From assembly GCA_002320665.1 (NCBI GenBank), contig DCKO01000052.1:1-55666 (forward strand): DNA of 55,666 nucleotides, read 5' to 3'. The notes under the pieces are model-generated. The model saw nothing but the letters and a program-made list of their open reading frames with translations. It did not search any database and was not told the DNA's origin. Positions 9,095 through 17,864 of the stretch are shown here, piece after piece. Each line of letters starts with the position of its first letter. The stretch's first letter is position 1. This stretch comes from Micavibrio sp. UBA1672 (GTDB lineage: Bacteria; Pseudomonadota; Alphaproteobacteria; Micavibrionales; Micavibrionaceae). Made by a program: the position numbers and the translations under genes.

Positions 9095-9714
9095 GACTTA
9101 TCCAAAGCCACTGACGCCTTAACGTAATCCACTGCCTGACTTACGCACGTTTCAATATCATCCTGACCAGTATTAAGTTTTAATTCTGGATTTTCCGGCG
9201 CTTCATACGGCGCATCAATCCCTGTAAATTCCTTGATCTCACCGGCAAAAGCCTTTTTATAAAGCCCCTTCGGGTCACGTTTTTTACATGTTTCAATATC
9301 GGCTGCCACATAAAGCTCATGAAACTTGTCTGCCGAAGCCTTTCGCGCCCGATCACGGTCTTCTCTATATGGTGATATGAAAGCCGTGATAACAATCAGC
9401 CCTGCATCCGCCATCAAAGCAGCAACCTCACCAATTCGTCTGATATTTTCTGTTCGGTCTTCTGGCGCAAATCCAAGATCCGCATTTAAGCCACGCCGCA
9501 CATTATCACCATCAAGCACATATACATGAAAACCCAGCTTGGTCAGCTCCCGTTCAATCGACATCGCCAGAGTTGATTTCCCCGAAGCCGACAAACCCGT
9601 AAGCCAAAACACCCCGCCTTTATGCCCTTTCAAACGAGCACGTTGTTCACCAGCAACCAGATGCTCAACTTCGGTGATATTCTCGGACTTTGGAGAACTG
9701 CCTTTAAAATTCAT
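9091..9714 (-). CDS. cysC: Adenylylsulfate (APS) kinase
   Basis: 207 residues, usual length for single-domain APS kinase. It phosphorylates APS to PAPS with ATP in the cytoplasm. The P-loop is GLSASGKSTLA (about residues 41-51), the substrate region is LDGDNVRRGLNADLGF, and the lid region is FISPYREDRDRAR; KGLYKKA follows. No ATP sulfurylase (cysD/cysN or sat) or PAPS reductase gene is near, so here its PAPS more likely feeds sulfation by the convergent sulfotransferase than assimilation. That is an inference from position only. The final bases overlap the sulfotransferase stop. Confidence 0.93.
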   Translation of the reverse strand: MNFKGSSPKSENITEVEHLVAGEQRARLKGHKGGVFWLTGLSASGKSTLAMSIERELTKLGFHVYVLDGDNVRRGLNADLGFAPEDRTENIRRIGEVAALMADAGLIVITAFISPYREDRDRARKASADKFHELYVAADIETCKKRDPKGLYKKAFAGEIKEFTGIDAPYEAPENPELKLNTGQDDIETCVSQAVDYVKASVALDKS

Positions 9715-9817
9715 CTAAATAAAAACCCTTATTTCAAATTTATTTTCTTTTTTCGCAGGTTTTCACCTGAAACACACGTAGAATATATTATAGCAACCTA
9801 TATTTATGAGGGAAACT

Positions 9818-11146
9818 ATGCATTTTTACACAGCACTACACCGTTTTGGCTGGGGACCACAACCAAACAATGAGCCCAAGGATTCCCCGGCCAGTTTACA
9901 AAAATGGTTGCATAATCAGCTACAATCACCACAAAAAGCTTTATTAAAAGGGACATTCGAAAATTCTAATTCTCTGACAAAACAAATGACCAGCATCAGA
10001 GGAAAAAAAGATCGCGACCAAAAGAAACGAATCCGTGAAGCAATAAAAAACACCTACATGCAAGAAACCGAAGCAAGGTTTCTCCATTCCCTGAATACGG
10101 ATGCGCCTTTTCTTGACAGACTAGTTCATTTCTGGAGCAACCATTTTACAGTCTCTACAGCCGGAAAACCACAATTAAGCGGACTTGTCGGTGTGTTTGA
10201 ACGTGAAGCAATCAGACCCAATGTTCTGGGAAAATTTTCGGATATGTTACTCGCCGTAGTTGCCCATCCTGCTATGCTGAATTACTTGAATAATATGACT
10301 TCTTTTGGTCCGAATTCACGAATGGGCAAAAGGAGAAATCGTGGGCTTAATGAAAATCTTGCCCGTGAAATTCTGGAACTCCATACGCTAGGCGTAAATG
10401 GCGGATATACACAAAAAGACGTTATTGCACTGGCTAAAATCATTACAGGATGGACAATTACACCTGCCAAAATGGGCGGCGGCGGATTTCAATATATTGA
10501 CGTCATCCATGAGCCAGGCACACATATTTTGCTTGGAAAATCCTATCCCCAAAACGGACAGCAACAAGGTATTGATGCCTTGCGAGACTTAGCCCACCAT
10601 CCTTCAACCGCACGCTTTATTGCAACAAAGCTGGCACGGCATTTCATTGCTGATAATCCACCTGACAGCACCATTAAACATTTGGAAAAAGTCTTTAAAA
10701 AAACAGATGGTGATTTGAAAGCTATGGCTGAGACTCTTATTGAATTACCCGAAATAGAGAAATACCCCTTATCCAAAATCAAAACACCTTATGAGCTTAT
10801 CATTAGTACGATGCGTTTATTAGGCGACGGAGCAAATAAAGCAGATTATAGAAAAATATTTCAATCTTTGGCTCTGATGGATCACAGACCTTTTGCCGCG
10901 CCATCACCTGCCGGTTGGCCGGATAAAGCCGAAGACTGGATATCACCAAATGCCACATTAAACAGAGTTGAATGGTGTCATGCCGTATCAAATATTACCG
11001 GTATCAAAGACAACCCCTTGGATATAGCCAAACATAGCTTCGGACAATTGGCCAATCCGGAAACATTAACATGGATAGAACGCGCCCCAAGCGGCACACA
11101 AGGACTAGCCCTCATGCTCGCCAGTCCGGAATGGCAAAGGAGATAA
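9818..11146 (+). CDS. DUF1800 family protein
   Basis: 442 residues when started at the ATG at 9818, which has GAGGGA six bases upstream; an ATG at 9806 in the same frame lacks a ribosome site. DUF1800 marks include LHRFGWGP at the start, LVHFWSNHFTVS, RPNVLGKFSDMLLAV, NENLAREILELHTLGV, GWTITP, and the C-terminal PAGWPDK and LMLASPEWQRR. No signal peptide is seen on either start. The family is nearly always encoded beside DUF1501 genes, as here (4-base gap), and its molecular role is not established. It probably forms an envelope pair with the next product. Confidence 0.9.
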   Translation: MHFYTALHRFGWGPQPNNEPKDSPASLQKWLHNQLQSPQKALLKGTFENSNSLTKQMTSIRGKKDRDQKKRIREAIKNTYMQETEARFLHSLNTDAPFLDRLVHFWSNHFTVSTAGKPQLSGLVGVFEREAIRPNVLGKFSDMLLAVVAHPAMLNYLNNMTSFGPNSRMGKRRNRGLNENLAREILELHTLGVNGGYTQKDVIALAKIITGWTITPAKMGGGGFQYIDVIHEPGTHILLGKSYPQNGQQQGIDALRDLAHHPSTARFIATKLARHFIADNPPDSTIKHLEKVFKKTDGDLKAMAETLIELPEIEKYPLSKIKTPYELIISTMRLLGDGANKADYRKIFQSLALMDHRPFAAPSPAGWPDKAEDWISPNATLNRVEWCHAVSNITGIKDNPLDIAKHSFGQLANPETLTWIERAPSGTQGLALMLASPEWQRR

Positions 11147-11150
11147 ACCT

Positions 11151-12356
11151 ATGGTAACACGTCGTGATTTTTTATCGGGAATGTGCTCAACAGCCGCGCT
11201 AGCTATGGCTTCAACCCTATATCCCGGATTAAGTTTTGCCGCCGCCCGAACAGATAGACGTTTTGCCATGGTTATTTTACGCGGTGGTATGGATGGTATG
11301 GCTTCATTAATCCCTTATGGCGACAGGAATTATAAGGCCTTACGCGGGGAACTGGTTATCGAGGATTCCGCATTGATCAAAATAGATCCATTCTTTGCAC
11401 TGCACCCTTCACTTGAACCATTTGCCGATTTATACAAAGCCAAAGAAATGATTGCCATTCCAGCCAGTGCCACCCCTTATCGTGAACGTTCTCATTTTGA
11501 CGCACAAAACGTTCTGGAACTTGGCTCAACAAAACCTAATGCATTGCGTGATGGCTGGGTAAACCGTCTGGTAGGCGCAATTGATCAACGTGATGAGTCT
11601 TTGGGGCTAGCCGTAGGACAAGGAATTCCTCTCGCCCTGCGGGGAAATACTAAAGTCGGGTCATGGGCACCCTCTGCCCTGCCTGATATTAGTGATGATT
11701 ATATCTCGCTCATCCAGAAAGTTTATAAACATGACCAGATTTTCGCCTCAGCCTTTAATGAAGCCTTGAATATTCAGGACATGACGACGGATTCCATGCA
11801 TGGTAGCAATGAGAAACAAATGGCGCGCCAAAGCCGATCCCCCAGAGGATTTACAACCATGGCCCAAATGGCTGGAAAAATGCTGGAACAACCCAATGGT
11901 CCACGTATCGCAACATTAGAACTAGGTGGCTGGGATACGCATGCCAATCAGGGAACAGAGGGCGGCAATATGGCCAATACGCTTGATATTTTCGCACGCG
12001 GCATTGAGACCATGAAAAAAGAAATGAAACACTCATGGCAAAAAACCATTATCGTAGCAATCAGCGAGTTTGGTCGTACAGCACGCCCAAATGGTAATCG
12101 TGGAACAGATCATGGAACAGCCGGAACAATGTTCTTATTTGGCGGCGCTTTAAAAGGTGGCCGCATCTACCATAATTGGCCCGGCTTGGCCTCACGGGAT
12201 TTATACGAAAACCGCGACATCCGTCCAACTATTGATGTTCGTGGAGTGACAAAAGGTATATTAATGGATCACTTTGGCCTTTCAGATACTATATTACGCA
12301 CATCAATCTACCCCGATAGTGCAAATATAAAACCTGTTCATGGGTTAATTATTTAG
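11151..12356 (+). CDS. DUF1501 family protein, Tat-exported
   Basis: 401 residues. The N-terminus carries a twin-arginine signal (TRRDFLSGMC) and a hydrophobic segment ending near ASTLYPGLSFAAA, so it is expected to be exported folded. Family marks: RRFAMVILRGGMDGM, RSHFDAQNVLELG, TLELGGWDTHANQ, SEFGRTARPNGNRGTDHGT and FLFGGALKGG. DUF1501 belongs to the alkaline phosphatase/sulfatase superfamily; the Asp and His residues in GWDTH, NRGTDHGT and SHFD resemble its metal ligands. This is interesting next to sulfation genes, but a sulfatase function is not shown. It is translationally close to the DUF1800 gene. Confidence 0.92.
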   Translation: MVTRRDFLSGMCSTAALAMASTLYPGLSFAAARTDRRFAMVILRGGMDGMASLIPYGDRNYKALRGELVIEDSALIKIDPFFALHPSLEPFADLYKAKEMIAIPASATPYRERSHFDAQNVLELGSTKPNALRDGWVNRLVGAIDQRDESLGLAVGQGIPLALRGNTKVGSWAPSALPDISDDYISLIQKVYKHDQIFASAFNEALNIQDMTTDSMHGSNEKQMARQSRSPRGFTTMAQMAGKMLEQPNGPRIATLELGGWDTHANQGTEGGNMANTLDIFARGIETMKKEMKHSWQKTIIVAISEFGRTARPNGNRGTDHGTAGTMFLFGGALKGGRIYHNWPGLASRDLYENRDIRPTIDVRGVTKGILMDHFGLSDTILRTSIYPDSANIKPVHGLII

Positions 12357-12494
12357 AAAAACATAGCCTAAATACTGGTATTCCCCTATTATTTGGCAAA
12401 AGTTCAAGAACTTCTATTTAAATATGGACAAACAAGCTTTATTGTTATGATGCTTAAATGGAGTAAACACTCCTGTAACCAAGTAATCTGAATA
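12357..12494. other. Intergenic region before the autotransporter
   Basis: 138 bases without a gene. GGAGT-aaac-ACTCC (12461-12474) forms a short hairpin 20 bases before the autotransporter ATG, and GTTCAAGAAC near 12403 is a small palindrome. No promoter is convincing. Confidence 0.4.
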
Positions 12495-15167
12495 ATGCGT
12501 CGTTTTTTGTTATCTATCGGTCTGATTTCGCTATGGCCTTGTGAAGTTATTGCACAAGAGCCCTTAGAGGCACGCGTAGAGTTAAACTGGCGTTACGGGC
12601 ATGAACGCTCGATTTTGATGAGTGAATTTTGGATTCCTGTGATGCAGGATGAAGAGAGTGTCTTATACACTGATATCCGGATGATGGGTGATGATCACGA
12701 CCACCGCGAAGGTAATATTGGTCTTGGCTACCGTAAAATGGTTGATTTAGGGGGACGCAAGGGGATTATAGGTGCGCATGGCTGGCTGGATAGACGTTTG
12801 ACCGAACGAGGATCAAACTTCAACCAGATCACAGGTGGTGCCGAACTTTATACTGATCGTTTTGACCTCAAACTTAATACTTATATTCCACTTAATGACA
12901 GCAAAACCCACACCCAAACCAACCCTAATGGTGGTTCAGCAAGTTTCGTTGGCAACCAAATTGTCGTCAACACAGACCAAATCCTTGTTGAAGAAGCCCT
13001 GATCGGCGCAGATATAGAATTTGGCTGGAAACCGGATTTCCTTGACCAATATACAGATTCCACAAGACTTTACGGCAGCCTGTTTCATTTTGAAGGTGAC
13101 CGCGCCGAAGATATTTCAGGATGGCGCACACGTCTGGCCAGCGACATTACGCCGGATATCGAATTAGGGGCCAGCTTCCAAAGCGACGATGTTCGTGGAT
13201 CACAAGGCTTTCTTGAAGCAACCATCCGCTTTCCCTTGGGCCATAAGAAAAGCTACCAGAAAGAAGGCTTGCGCGCTCGGCTTGATGAAAGTCCGGAGCG
13301 AGATATTGATATCGTCTCCAATGAGGCCATCACCGATGACGGACTAAACAAACCTTTGACCAATGCCACCACAGGGCTGACCCAAAATGTCATACACGTT
13401 AATAACACAGCTGCAGGCGGTGGCAATGGCAGCGTCGAGACACCCTATAACACGCTAGCCGCCGCGGAAGCCGCCGCAAGCGATAATGACCTCATCTATA
13501 TCCACCGCGGAGATGGCACAACAACAGGCCAAAATGCCGGCATATCACTTAATGATCAAGGGCAAACCCTTATGGGTGCAGGATCAGACCTGACCTTTGA
13601 CGGCATGCGCTTTGGCACAAGTAATGGCGCAACTATTTCTTCCATTACCATTATACCTGCTGATCCCACAGGCCCGCCGACCATTACTAATACAGGAGGT
13701 GATGGAATTTCTGTAACCGCCAATAATATAAAAATTACAGGACTAACAATTGACGGCGCTACAGATGATAATATCCAGATTACCAATGCCGGAAACACAG
13801 CCATTACAGAAGTGACATCTGTAAACGCGACTGATGAGGGTATATTTGCTGAATATAATGATAATAATGCCCATAACCTAACCGTCCGTAACGTAACCTC
13901 CAGTAATAACGGCGATGGCGGCATATATATTATAACAAACAACGCTTCGACTGTATTAGACACAACCATTACACAAGGTACTTTCAACGCAAATTTTGAT
14001 GAAGGCATCAGAATAAATTCAAATACATCATCTCTCGTTAGAGCAACAATTACCAATAACACAGCAAATAATAATAGCGGAGAAGCACAAGCAACAGGTA
14101 TTCAAACAACTGCAAGCAATAACTCCCATATCATTTCTACGATTTCTGGAAACACGACAGATAATAATGCTCAAATTAATATATATAGCTACGCCAACAC
14201 TGGCGCCACAGTGACATCAACTATAGAGAACAATACAGTAACAAACGCTCTTAACGGTATCCTTCTGCTTGGAAACACCTCTGGAGCAACATCAAACGGG
14301 ATCATTAGAAATAATACGGTTACAGGTAATGGTGACTTTGGCATTCAAGCACGCGCCAATAACGATACAACCGTAATAGCTGAAATTTCTGGCAACACTG
14401 TCGACAGCACAACCAGCATAGGCATTTACCTTTTGTCACAAATCAATGGAAATCTAACAGTAACAATAAATAACAATATTTCAGGAAATAATAATAATCA
14501 CGGCATTTATGCTCGTGCTATTGATAATTCATCTCTAACAGCCAGTTTTGATGGCAATACATCCTATAATAATACAGGCGGATGGCGTCATGGCTTTTAT
14601 ATAGTTGCCGAAGATACTGCAACCGCAAACGCAACACTCACCAATAACACAGCTTATGATAATGACCGCGATGGTTTCTTGTTTAGAACACAAGATACTG
14701 GCGATCTAACATTAACAGCAAGCAATAACTTGGCCACCTCGAATTCAAGGCATGGATTTTGGGTACTGAATGAAGGCAATAGTCTTGTTTCAACACTGAC
14801 TTCAAACACATCAACATCCAACATCTCGAACGGTTACAGAGCAAGCATACCAAGCGCAAGTAGTGGTACATTGTCAATATCAATGCAAAACAATATTTCT
14901 ACAAATAATACGCTACAAAGTTTTTATTTTACAGACACGTCAACTGGATCAATCATAGCAGATATGGGCGGTGGGTCACTTGGCTCGACTGGTAATAATA
15001 GCTCTTATAATAATGGTGGCGTGGAATTATATCTTGATCTTGATGGGGATGAGCTAAAAGCCGAAAATAACTGGTGGGGCAATACATCAGGTTTAATCGG
15101 CGGCGAAACCACTTTAATCGGCGGCAGCACAGTTGATGCTGATCCTTATCTTACCCAAGCTCCGTAA
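12495..15167 (+). CDS. Inverse autotransporter (intimin/invasin-type barrel) with beta-helix passenger
   Basis: 890 residues. A signal peptide (residues 1-20, ending in VIAQ) is followed by an inverse-autotransporter beta domain (about 24-255): RVELNWRYGHERS, GNIGLGYRKM, GAHGWLDRR, FNQITGGAELYTDRFDL. A linker with HVNNTAAGGGNGSVETPYNT then opens a right-handed parallel beta-helix (about 300-890) built from Asn-rich rungs such as NNTANNNSG and ISGNTVDS, closing with AENNWWGNTSG. In intimin-type proteins the N-terminal barrel stays in the outer membrane and exports the C-terminal passenger; the usual passenger is Ig-like, so a beta-helix is a less common form. It is probably an adhesin or glycan-binding surface protein. 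It is monocistronic, with the candidate small RNA on the other strand just downstream. Confidence 0.88.
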   Translation: MRRFLLSIGLISLWPCEVIAQEPLEARVELNWRYGHERSILMSEFWIPVMQDEESVLYTDIRMMGDDHDHREGNIGLGYRKMVDLGGRKGIIGAHGWLDRRLTERGSNFNQITGGAELYTDRFDLKLNTYIPLNDSKTHTQTNPNGGSASFVGNQIVVNTDQILVEEALIGADIEFGWKPDFLDQYTDSTRLYGSLFHFEGDRAEDISGWRTRLASDITPDIELGASFQSDDVRGSQGFLEATIRFPLGHKKSYQKEGLRARLDESPERDIDIVSNEAITDDGLNKPLTNATTGLTQNVIHVNNTAAGGGNGSVETPYNTLAAAEAAASDNDLIYIHRGDGTTTGQNAGISLNDQGQTLMGAGSDLTFDGMRFGTSNGATISSITIIPADPTGPPTITNTGGDGISVTANNIKITGLTIDGATDDNIQITNAGNTAITEVTSVNATDEGIFAEYNDNNAHNLTVRNVTSSNNGDGGIYIITNNASTVLDTTITQGTFNANFDEGIRINSNTSSLVRATITNNTANNNSGEAQATGIQTTASNNSHIISTISGNTTDNNAQINIYSYANTGATVTSTIENNTVTNALNGILLLGNTSGATSNGIIRNNTVTGNGDFGIQARANNDTTVIAEISGNTVDSTTSIGIYLLSQINGNLTVTINNNISGNNNNHGIYARAIDNSSLTASFDGNTSYNNTGGWRHGFYIVAEDTATANATLTNNTAYDNDRDGFLFRTQDTGDLTLTASNNLATSNSRHGFWVLNEGNSLVSTLTSNTSTSNISNGYRASIPSASSGTLSISMQNNISTNNTLQSFYFTDTSTGSIIADMGGGSLGSTGNNSSYNNGGVELYLDLDGDELKAENNWWGNTSGLIGGETTLIGGSTVDADPYLTQAP

Positions 15168-15310
15168 AAAAATAATAGCCACTCCGGTTGGTTTTTCGTG
15201 TGTGTGGGGGGAAGAAACCGAGCCCGGAGTGACTGACTTAAATCAGGTATAAAATTGTGTGGGGGAAGTTATACCTGCTATTACGTTCAAAACGCTTATC
15301 TTTATTATTT
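15166..15310 (-). ncRNA. Candidate small RNA with two C-rich-loop hairpins
   Basis: Read on the minus strand, a promoter-like pair (TTGACA and TATAAC) precedes two hairpins. The first (arms 15269-15277/15244-15252, 9 bp) has loop CTTCCCCCACACAATT. The second (arms 15224-15231/15180-15187, with an inner AAACC/GGTTT stem) has loop CTTCCCCCCACACACACGAA. A run of seven T follows at 15172-15166. Stems differ while loops agree, as expected for a functional RNA. Two hairpins with C-rich loops recall the alphaproteobacterial cuckoo/CcsR small RNAs with anti-Shine-Dalgarno loops, but the exact motif differs. Alternatively these are only the bidirectional terminators of the autotransporter gene. Confidence 0.45.
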
Positions 15311-15316
15311 ACAGAC

Positions 15317-15346
15317 GTTATAAGGAAAACCCCTCTATAATGTCAA
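15317..15346 (-). promoter_or_regulatory. Possible promoter of the minus-strand small RNA
   Basis: On the minus strand, TTGACA (15346-15341) and TATAAC (15322-15317) are 18 bases apart, a little long for a sigma-70 promoter; shifting the -10 by one base (TTATAA) gives 17. Transcription would start near 15310 and run into the two hairpins. Confidence 0.35.
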
Positions 15347-15484
15347 GAAATTTATACAAAAAATATATTATCTTTTTCTTTATGAATAAATATTATCCTG
15401 TATATGTAAAAAAATACATACATTATGCAAAAATATTTTAATTTGCATATTGATGTTGGATATTAATTACGATAAATAAATATT

Positions 15485-16129
15485 ATGATAAACGGCAAAC
15501 AATGCAGAGCTGCACGTGCCTTGATGGATATCAGCCAATCTGAACTGGCCGAGAGAATTGATCTAACACGCCTGACCATAGCAAATTTCGAAAAAGGCGA
15601 GAAGATCAGCCTTAATAGCATGGAAAGCATTACATCATTTTTTGATAATAACAGTATCGTGTTTCTACCGAATGATGGCGTGGCTGCAAAGCCAGTTGAT
15701 GAAGTACAAAAACTATATGGTCGTGAAGGTTTTGCGGCCTTTATGAATGATGTTTATGAAACTGTCAAAAAACATGGTGGCGAGATCTGCGTATCAAACG
15801 TTGATGAAAAAAACTGGATCGAATGGATGACCAAGGCCGGTTATAAAAAACACTCGGAAAGAATGAAAGAATTGAAGAATTTTAATTTCAAAATTTTTAT
15901 CGAAGAAGGTGATGATTTTTATATTGCCGATGAATTCGCCGAATATCGTGCCGTCCCCTCGGAGTTTTTCTGCGATCAGTCTTTTTACGCCTATGGCGAC
16001 AAGCTGGCCTTAATCGCATTCGACATTGACACGGTCCGCATCAACATTATCAAAAACCCGAAATGGGCTGAGAGTTTTAGAGTCCTTTTTAATTTTGCAT
16101 GGCAAAATGCCAAGGTATTGAGATCATGA
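15485..16129 (+). CDS. Xre-family regulator with C-terminal sensor-like domain
   Basis: 214 residues. Residues 1-55 are a helix-turn-helix of the Xre/Cro type (CRAARALMDISQSELAERI, then TRLTIANFEKGEK). The C-terminal part (about 75-214) has HGGEICVSNVDEKNW and a body rich in aromatic and acidic residues that I do not recognise, but it may be a ligand-binding or orthogonal sensor domain. It is a DNA-binding regulator by family. No ribosome site is clear before the ATG; the AT-rich leader may serve. The stop overlaps the next start by four bases, so this regulator and the methyltransferase are co-translated. Confidence 0.75.
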   Translation: MINGKQCRAARALMDISQSELAERIDLTRLTIANFEKGEKISLNSMESITSFFDNNSIVFLPNDGVAAKPVDEVQKLYGREGFAAFMNDVYETVKKHGGEICVSNVDEKNWIEWMTKAGYKKHSERMKELKNFNFKIFIEEGDDFYIADEFAEYRAVPSEFFCDQSFYAYGDKLALIAFDIDTVRINIIKNPKWAESFRVLFNFAWQNAKVLRS

Positions 16130-16791
16130 AACAATTAGCACGCGAAGCAAAACATTATTCATTCCTCTTCCACCAAGGTGGAATCAAAAAAATTCTCGAC
16201 CACGCAAAAGAGAATTTATTCTATGACGTGAAATACGGCACAGACACATCCTCGTGGTTGGAAAAATATGATTTTCAAAACATCCCGAATTTGGAACATG
16301 GCGTACGCTACCGAGCCTCCGCCACAAGTGAAGCACGTTATGGCCTTAATCAAGCCAGCAAATATATAAACCTTAAAGATGCTAATTTTTACGATCTTGG
16401 ATGCGGCAAAGGCAAAGTATTATGTATCGCAAGCCTTTGCTATGACTTCAAAAAAATCATTGGTATTGACTACTATAAACCTCTACTGGATCATGCTGCC
16501 AATAATCTAAGGCATTTCCGTATTAATGATACTGTAGAATTGCATAATATGGATATGAGTCTGTTTACAGATTACAGCCCCGAGACAGTAATTTACCTAT
16601 ACAACCCAGCCAATGATATAATTCTGGAAAAAGTCCGCGATAATCTTGAAAAAGCAACAAGCCGCACCGTTGTAATCTACAACAAACCCATCCATAAATC
16701 CGTCTTTAAAAACTGGAAACTTGTGGCCCAAAAACGCGAAAAAGATCCTGATCACAATACGTCGATTTTCCTCTTCGATAAAGAAAAGTAG
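16126..16791 (+). CDS. Class I SAM-dependent methyltransferase
   Basis: 221 residues from the ATG at 16126, chosen because it overlaps the previous stop as ATGA; an upstream in-frame ATG at 16099 is also possible. Motif I is FYDLGCGKGKVL (about residues 88-99), motif II includes IIGIDYYKPLL, and a VELHNMDMS segment follows; the usual post-motif IV site is VIYLYNPAND. The NPAND tetrad is reminiscent of N-methyltransferase NPPY-like sites, but the substrate cannot be assigned. It is cytoplasmic and cotranscribed with the Xre regulator, perhaps acting on a small molecule that the regulator senses. Confidence 0.78.
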   Translation: MKQLAREAKHYSFLFHQGGIKKILDHAKENLFYDVKYGTDTSSWLEKYDFQNIPNLEHGVRYRASATSEARYGLNQASKYINLKDANFYDLGCGKGKVLCIASLCYDFKKIIGIDYYKPLLDHAANNLRHFRINDTVELHNMDMSLFTDYSPETVIYLYNPANDIILEKVRDNLEKATSRTVVIYNKPIHKSVFKNWKLVAQKREKDPDHNTSIFLFDKEK

Positions 16792-16885
16792 CCCCCTCTT
16801 TTCCCAATACGCTATATTATTGTGATCATATATCTTATGCGTTATGGTCGTAACATCATCATAATTTAAAAAGAACGGATTACAT

Positions 16886-17854
16886 ATGTCTTGCTTACGT
16901 CTTTGGCTATTGATTATTGCTCTCTGGGTTTTTCCAATACAAGCAATAGGTGCCACACTGGAAGAAACGGAAACCGACTGTGATGCAAATAATATCGCGC
17001 AAGCCTGCTATATGGCAGGCGTCATGTATGAGTCAGGATATGAAGGCACCCCCTTAAGCCAAAACAAAGCCAATCACTATTTTGAAAAAGCCTGTGAAGG
17101 CGGTATTGCCAGCGGCTGTTTTAATTTAGGTAATAATTTTGTCAATAGTAAAGGCCTACCTGCAAATATAACCGCTGAAGAAAAATCAGAATATATCTCA
17201 AAAGGAAAAGATTTTTGGATAAAGGCCTGTGATCTTGGTAATTTCAAAGCCTGCATGAATTATGCGCACGCCGCCATGCAATTTTCCAAAGATGCTAAAT
17301 CTGCAGCTATATATTACGAAAAAGCCTGTGACCTAAGTATTCAAAGCGGATGCATAAAAGCCGCAGATATATATCATCTGGGCGGCGGGAAAGGAAATGG
17401 CACCCTTTCCCCAACCCCTGAAAAAGCAAAAGAACTATACGCAAAAGCAAACACGCTAATTCAAAAGGAAAAAACTCTGGAAAGCCTTGTGCGCGATACC
17501 GATAAGAAAATATTCACTGATATCCAAATTGAAAACGGAAGCCTTAAATACAGAACGAACCCGTTTCCAACTTACTGGATAGCTCACCTTGGTGACGATC
17601 ACACTCTTACATTATCTCATATTATGGCCAATTTCCCCGATACAGATGAATTTAAAAAGCTTGTTCAGGAACAAGATCAAACCCTGAAAAGCAATATAAA
17701 GATAGAAACATCTGCAGGTTCTGATCAAAAATATTTTGTTCTTTCACAACTCATTACTCTGAATGGCGAAGACGATGCCAAAAATTTCCAAACCCACGCC
17801 ATCGAAGCCTATAATGATTTAACGAGCTTTATGAAAATCTACAGTCCGGAATAA
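16886..17854 (+). CDS. Secreted Sel1-repeat protein, Cys-rich
   Basis: 322 residues. A signal peptide covers residues 1-23 (ends IQAIGA). Residues about 28-180 consist of Sel1-like repeats with paired cysteines: CDANNIAQACYMAGVMYESG, YFEKACEGGIASGCFNLGNN, WIKACDLGNFKACMNYAHA and YYEKACDLSIQSGCIKAADI. This spacing (Cys at helix ends, one disulfide per repeat) is like the Helicobacter cysteine-rich (Hcp) proteins. The last 120 residues are a different alpha/beta domain (TDIQIENGSLKYRTNPFPTY) of unknown type. It is periplasmic, probably binding a peptide, glycan or protein partner, and stands alone as a transcription unit. Confidence 0.78.
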   Translation: MSCLRLWLLIIALWVFPIQAIGATLEETETDCDANNIAQACYMAGVMYESGYEGTPLSQNKANHYFEKACEGGIASGCFNLGNNFVNSKGLPANITAEEKSEYISKGKDFWIKACDLGNFKACMNYAHAAMQFSKDAKSAAIYYEKACDLSIQSGCIKAADIYHLGGGKGNGTLSPTPEKAKELYAKANTLIQKEKTLESLVRDTDKKIFTDIQIENGSLKYRTNPFPTYWIAHLGDDHTLTLSHIMANFPDTDEFKKLVQEQDQTLKSNIKIETSAGSDQKYFVLSQLITLNGEDDAKNFQTHAIEAYNDLTSFMKIYSPE

Positions 17855-17864
17855 ATTACAAAAC

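Noticed and set aside
15259..15441. Small plus-strand ORF after the autotransporter
   Set aside because: It crosses a hairpin, is very AT-rich, has unlikely composition and no ribosome site.
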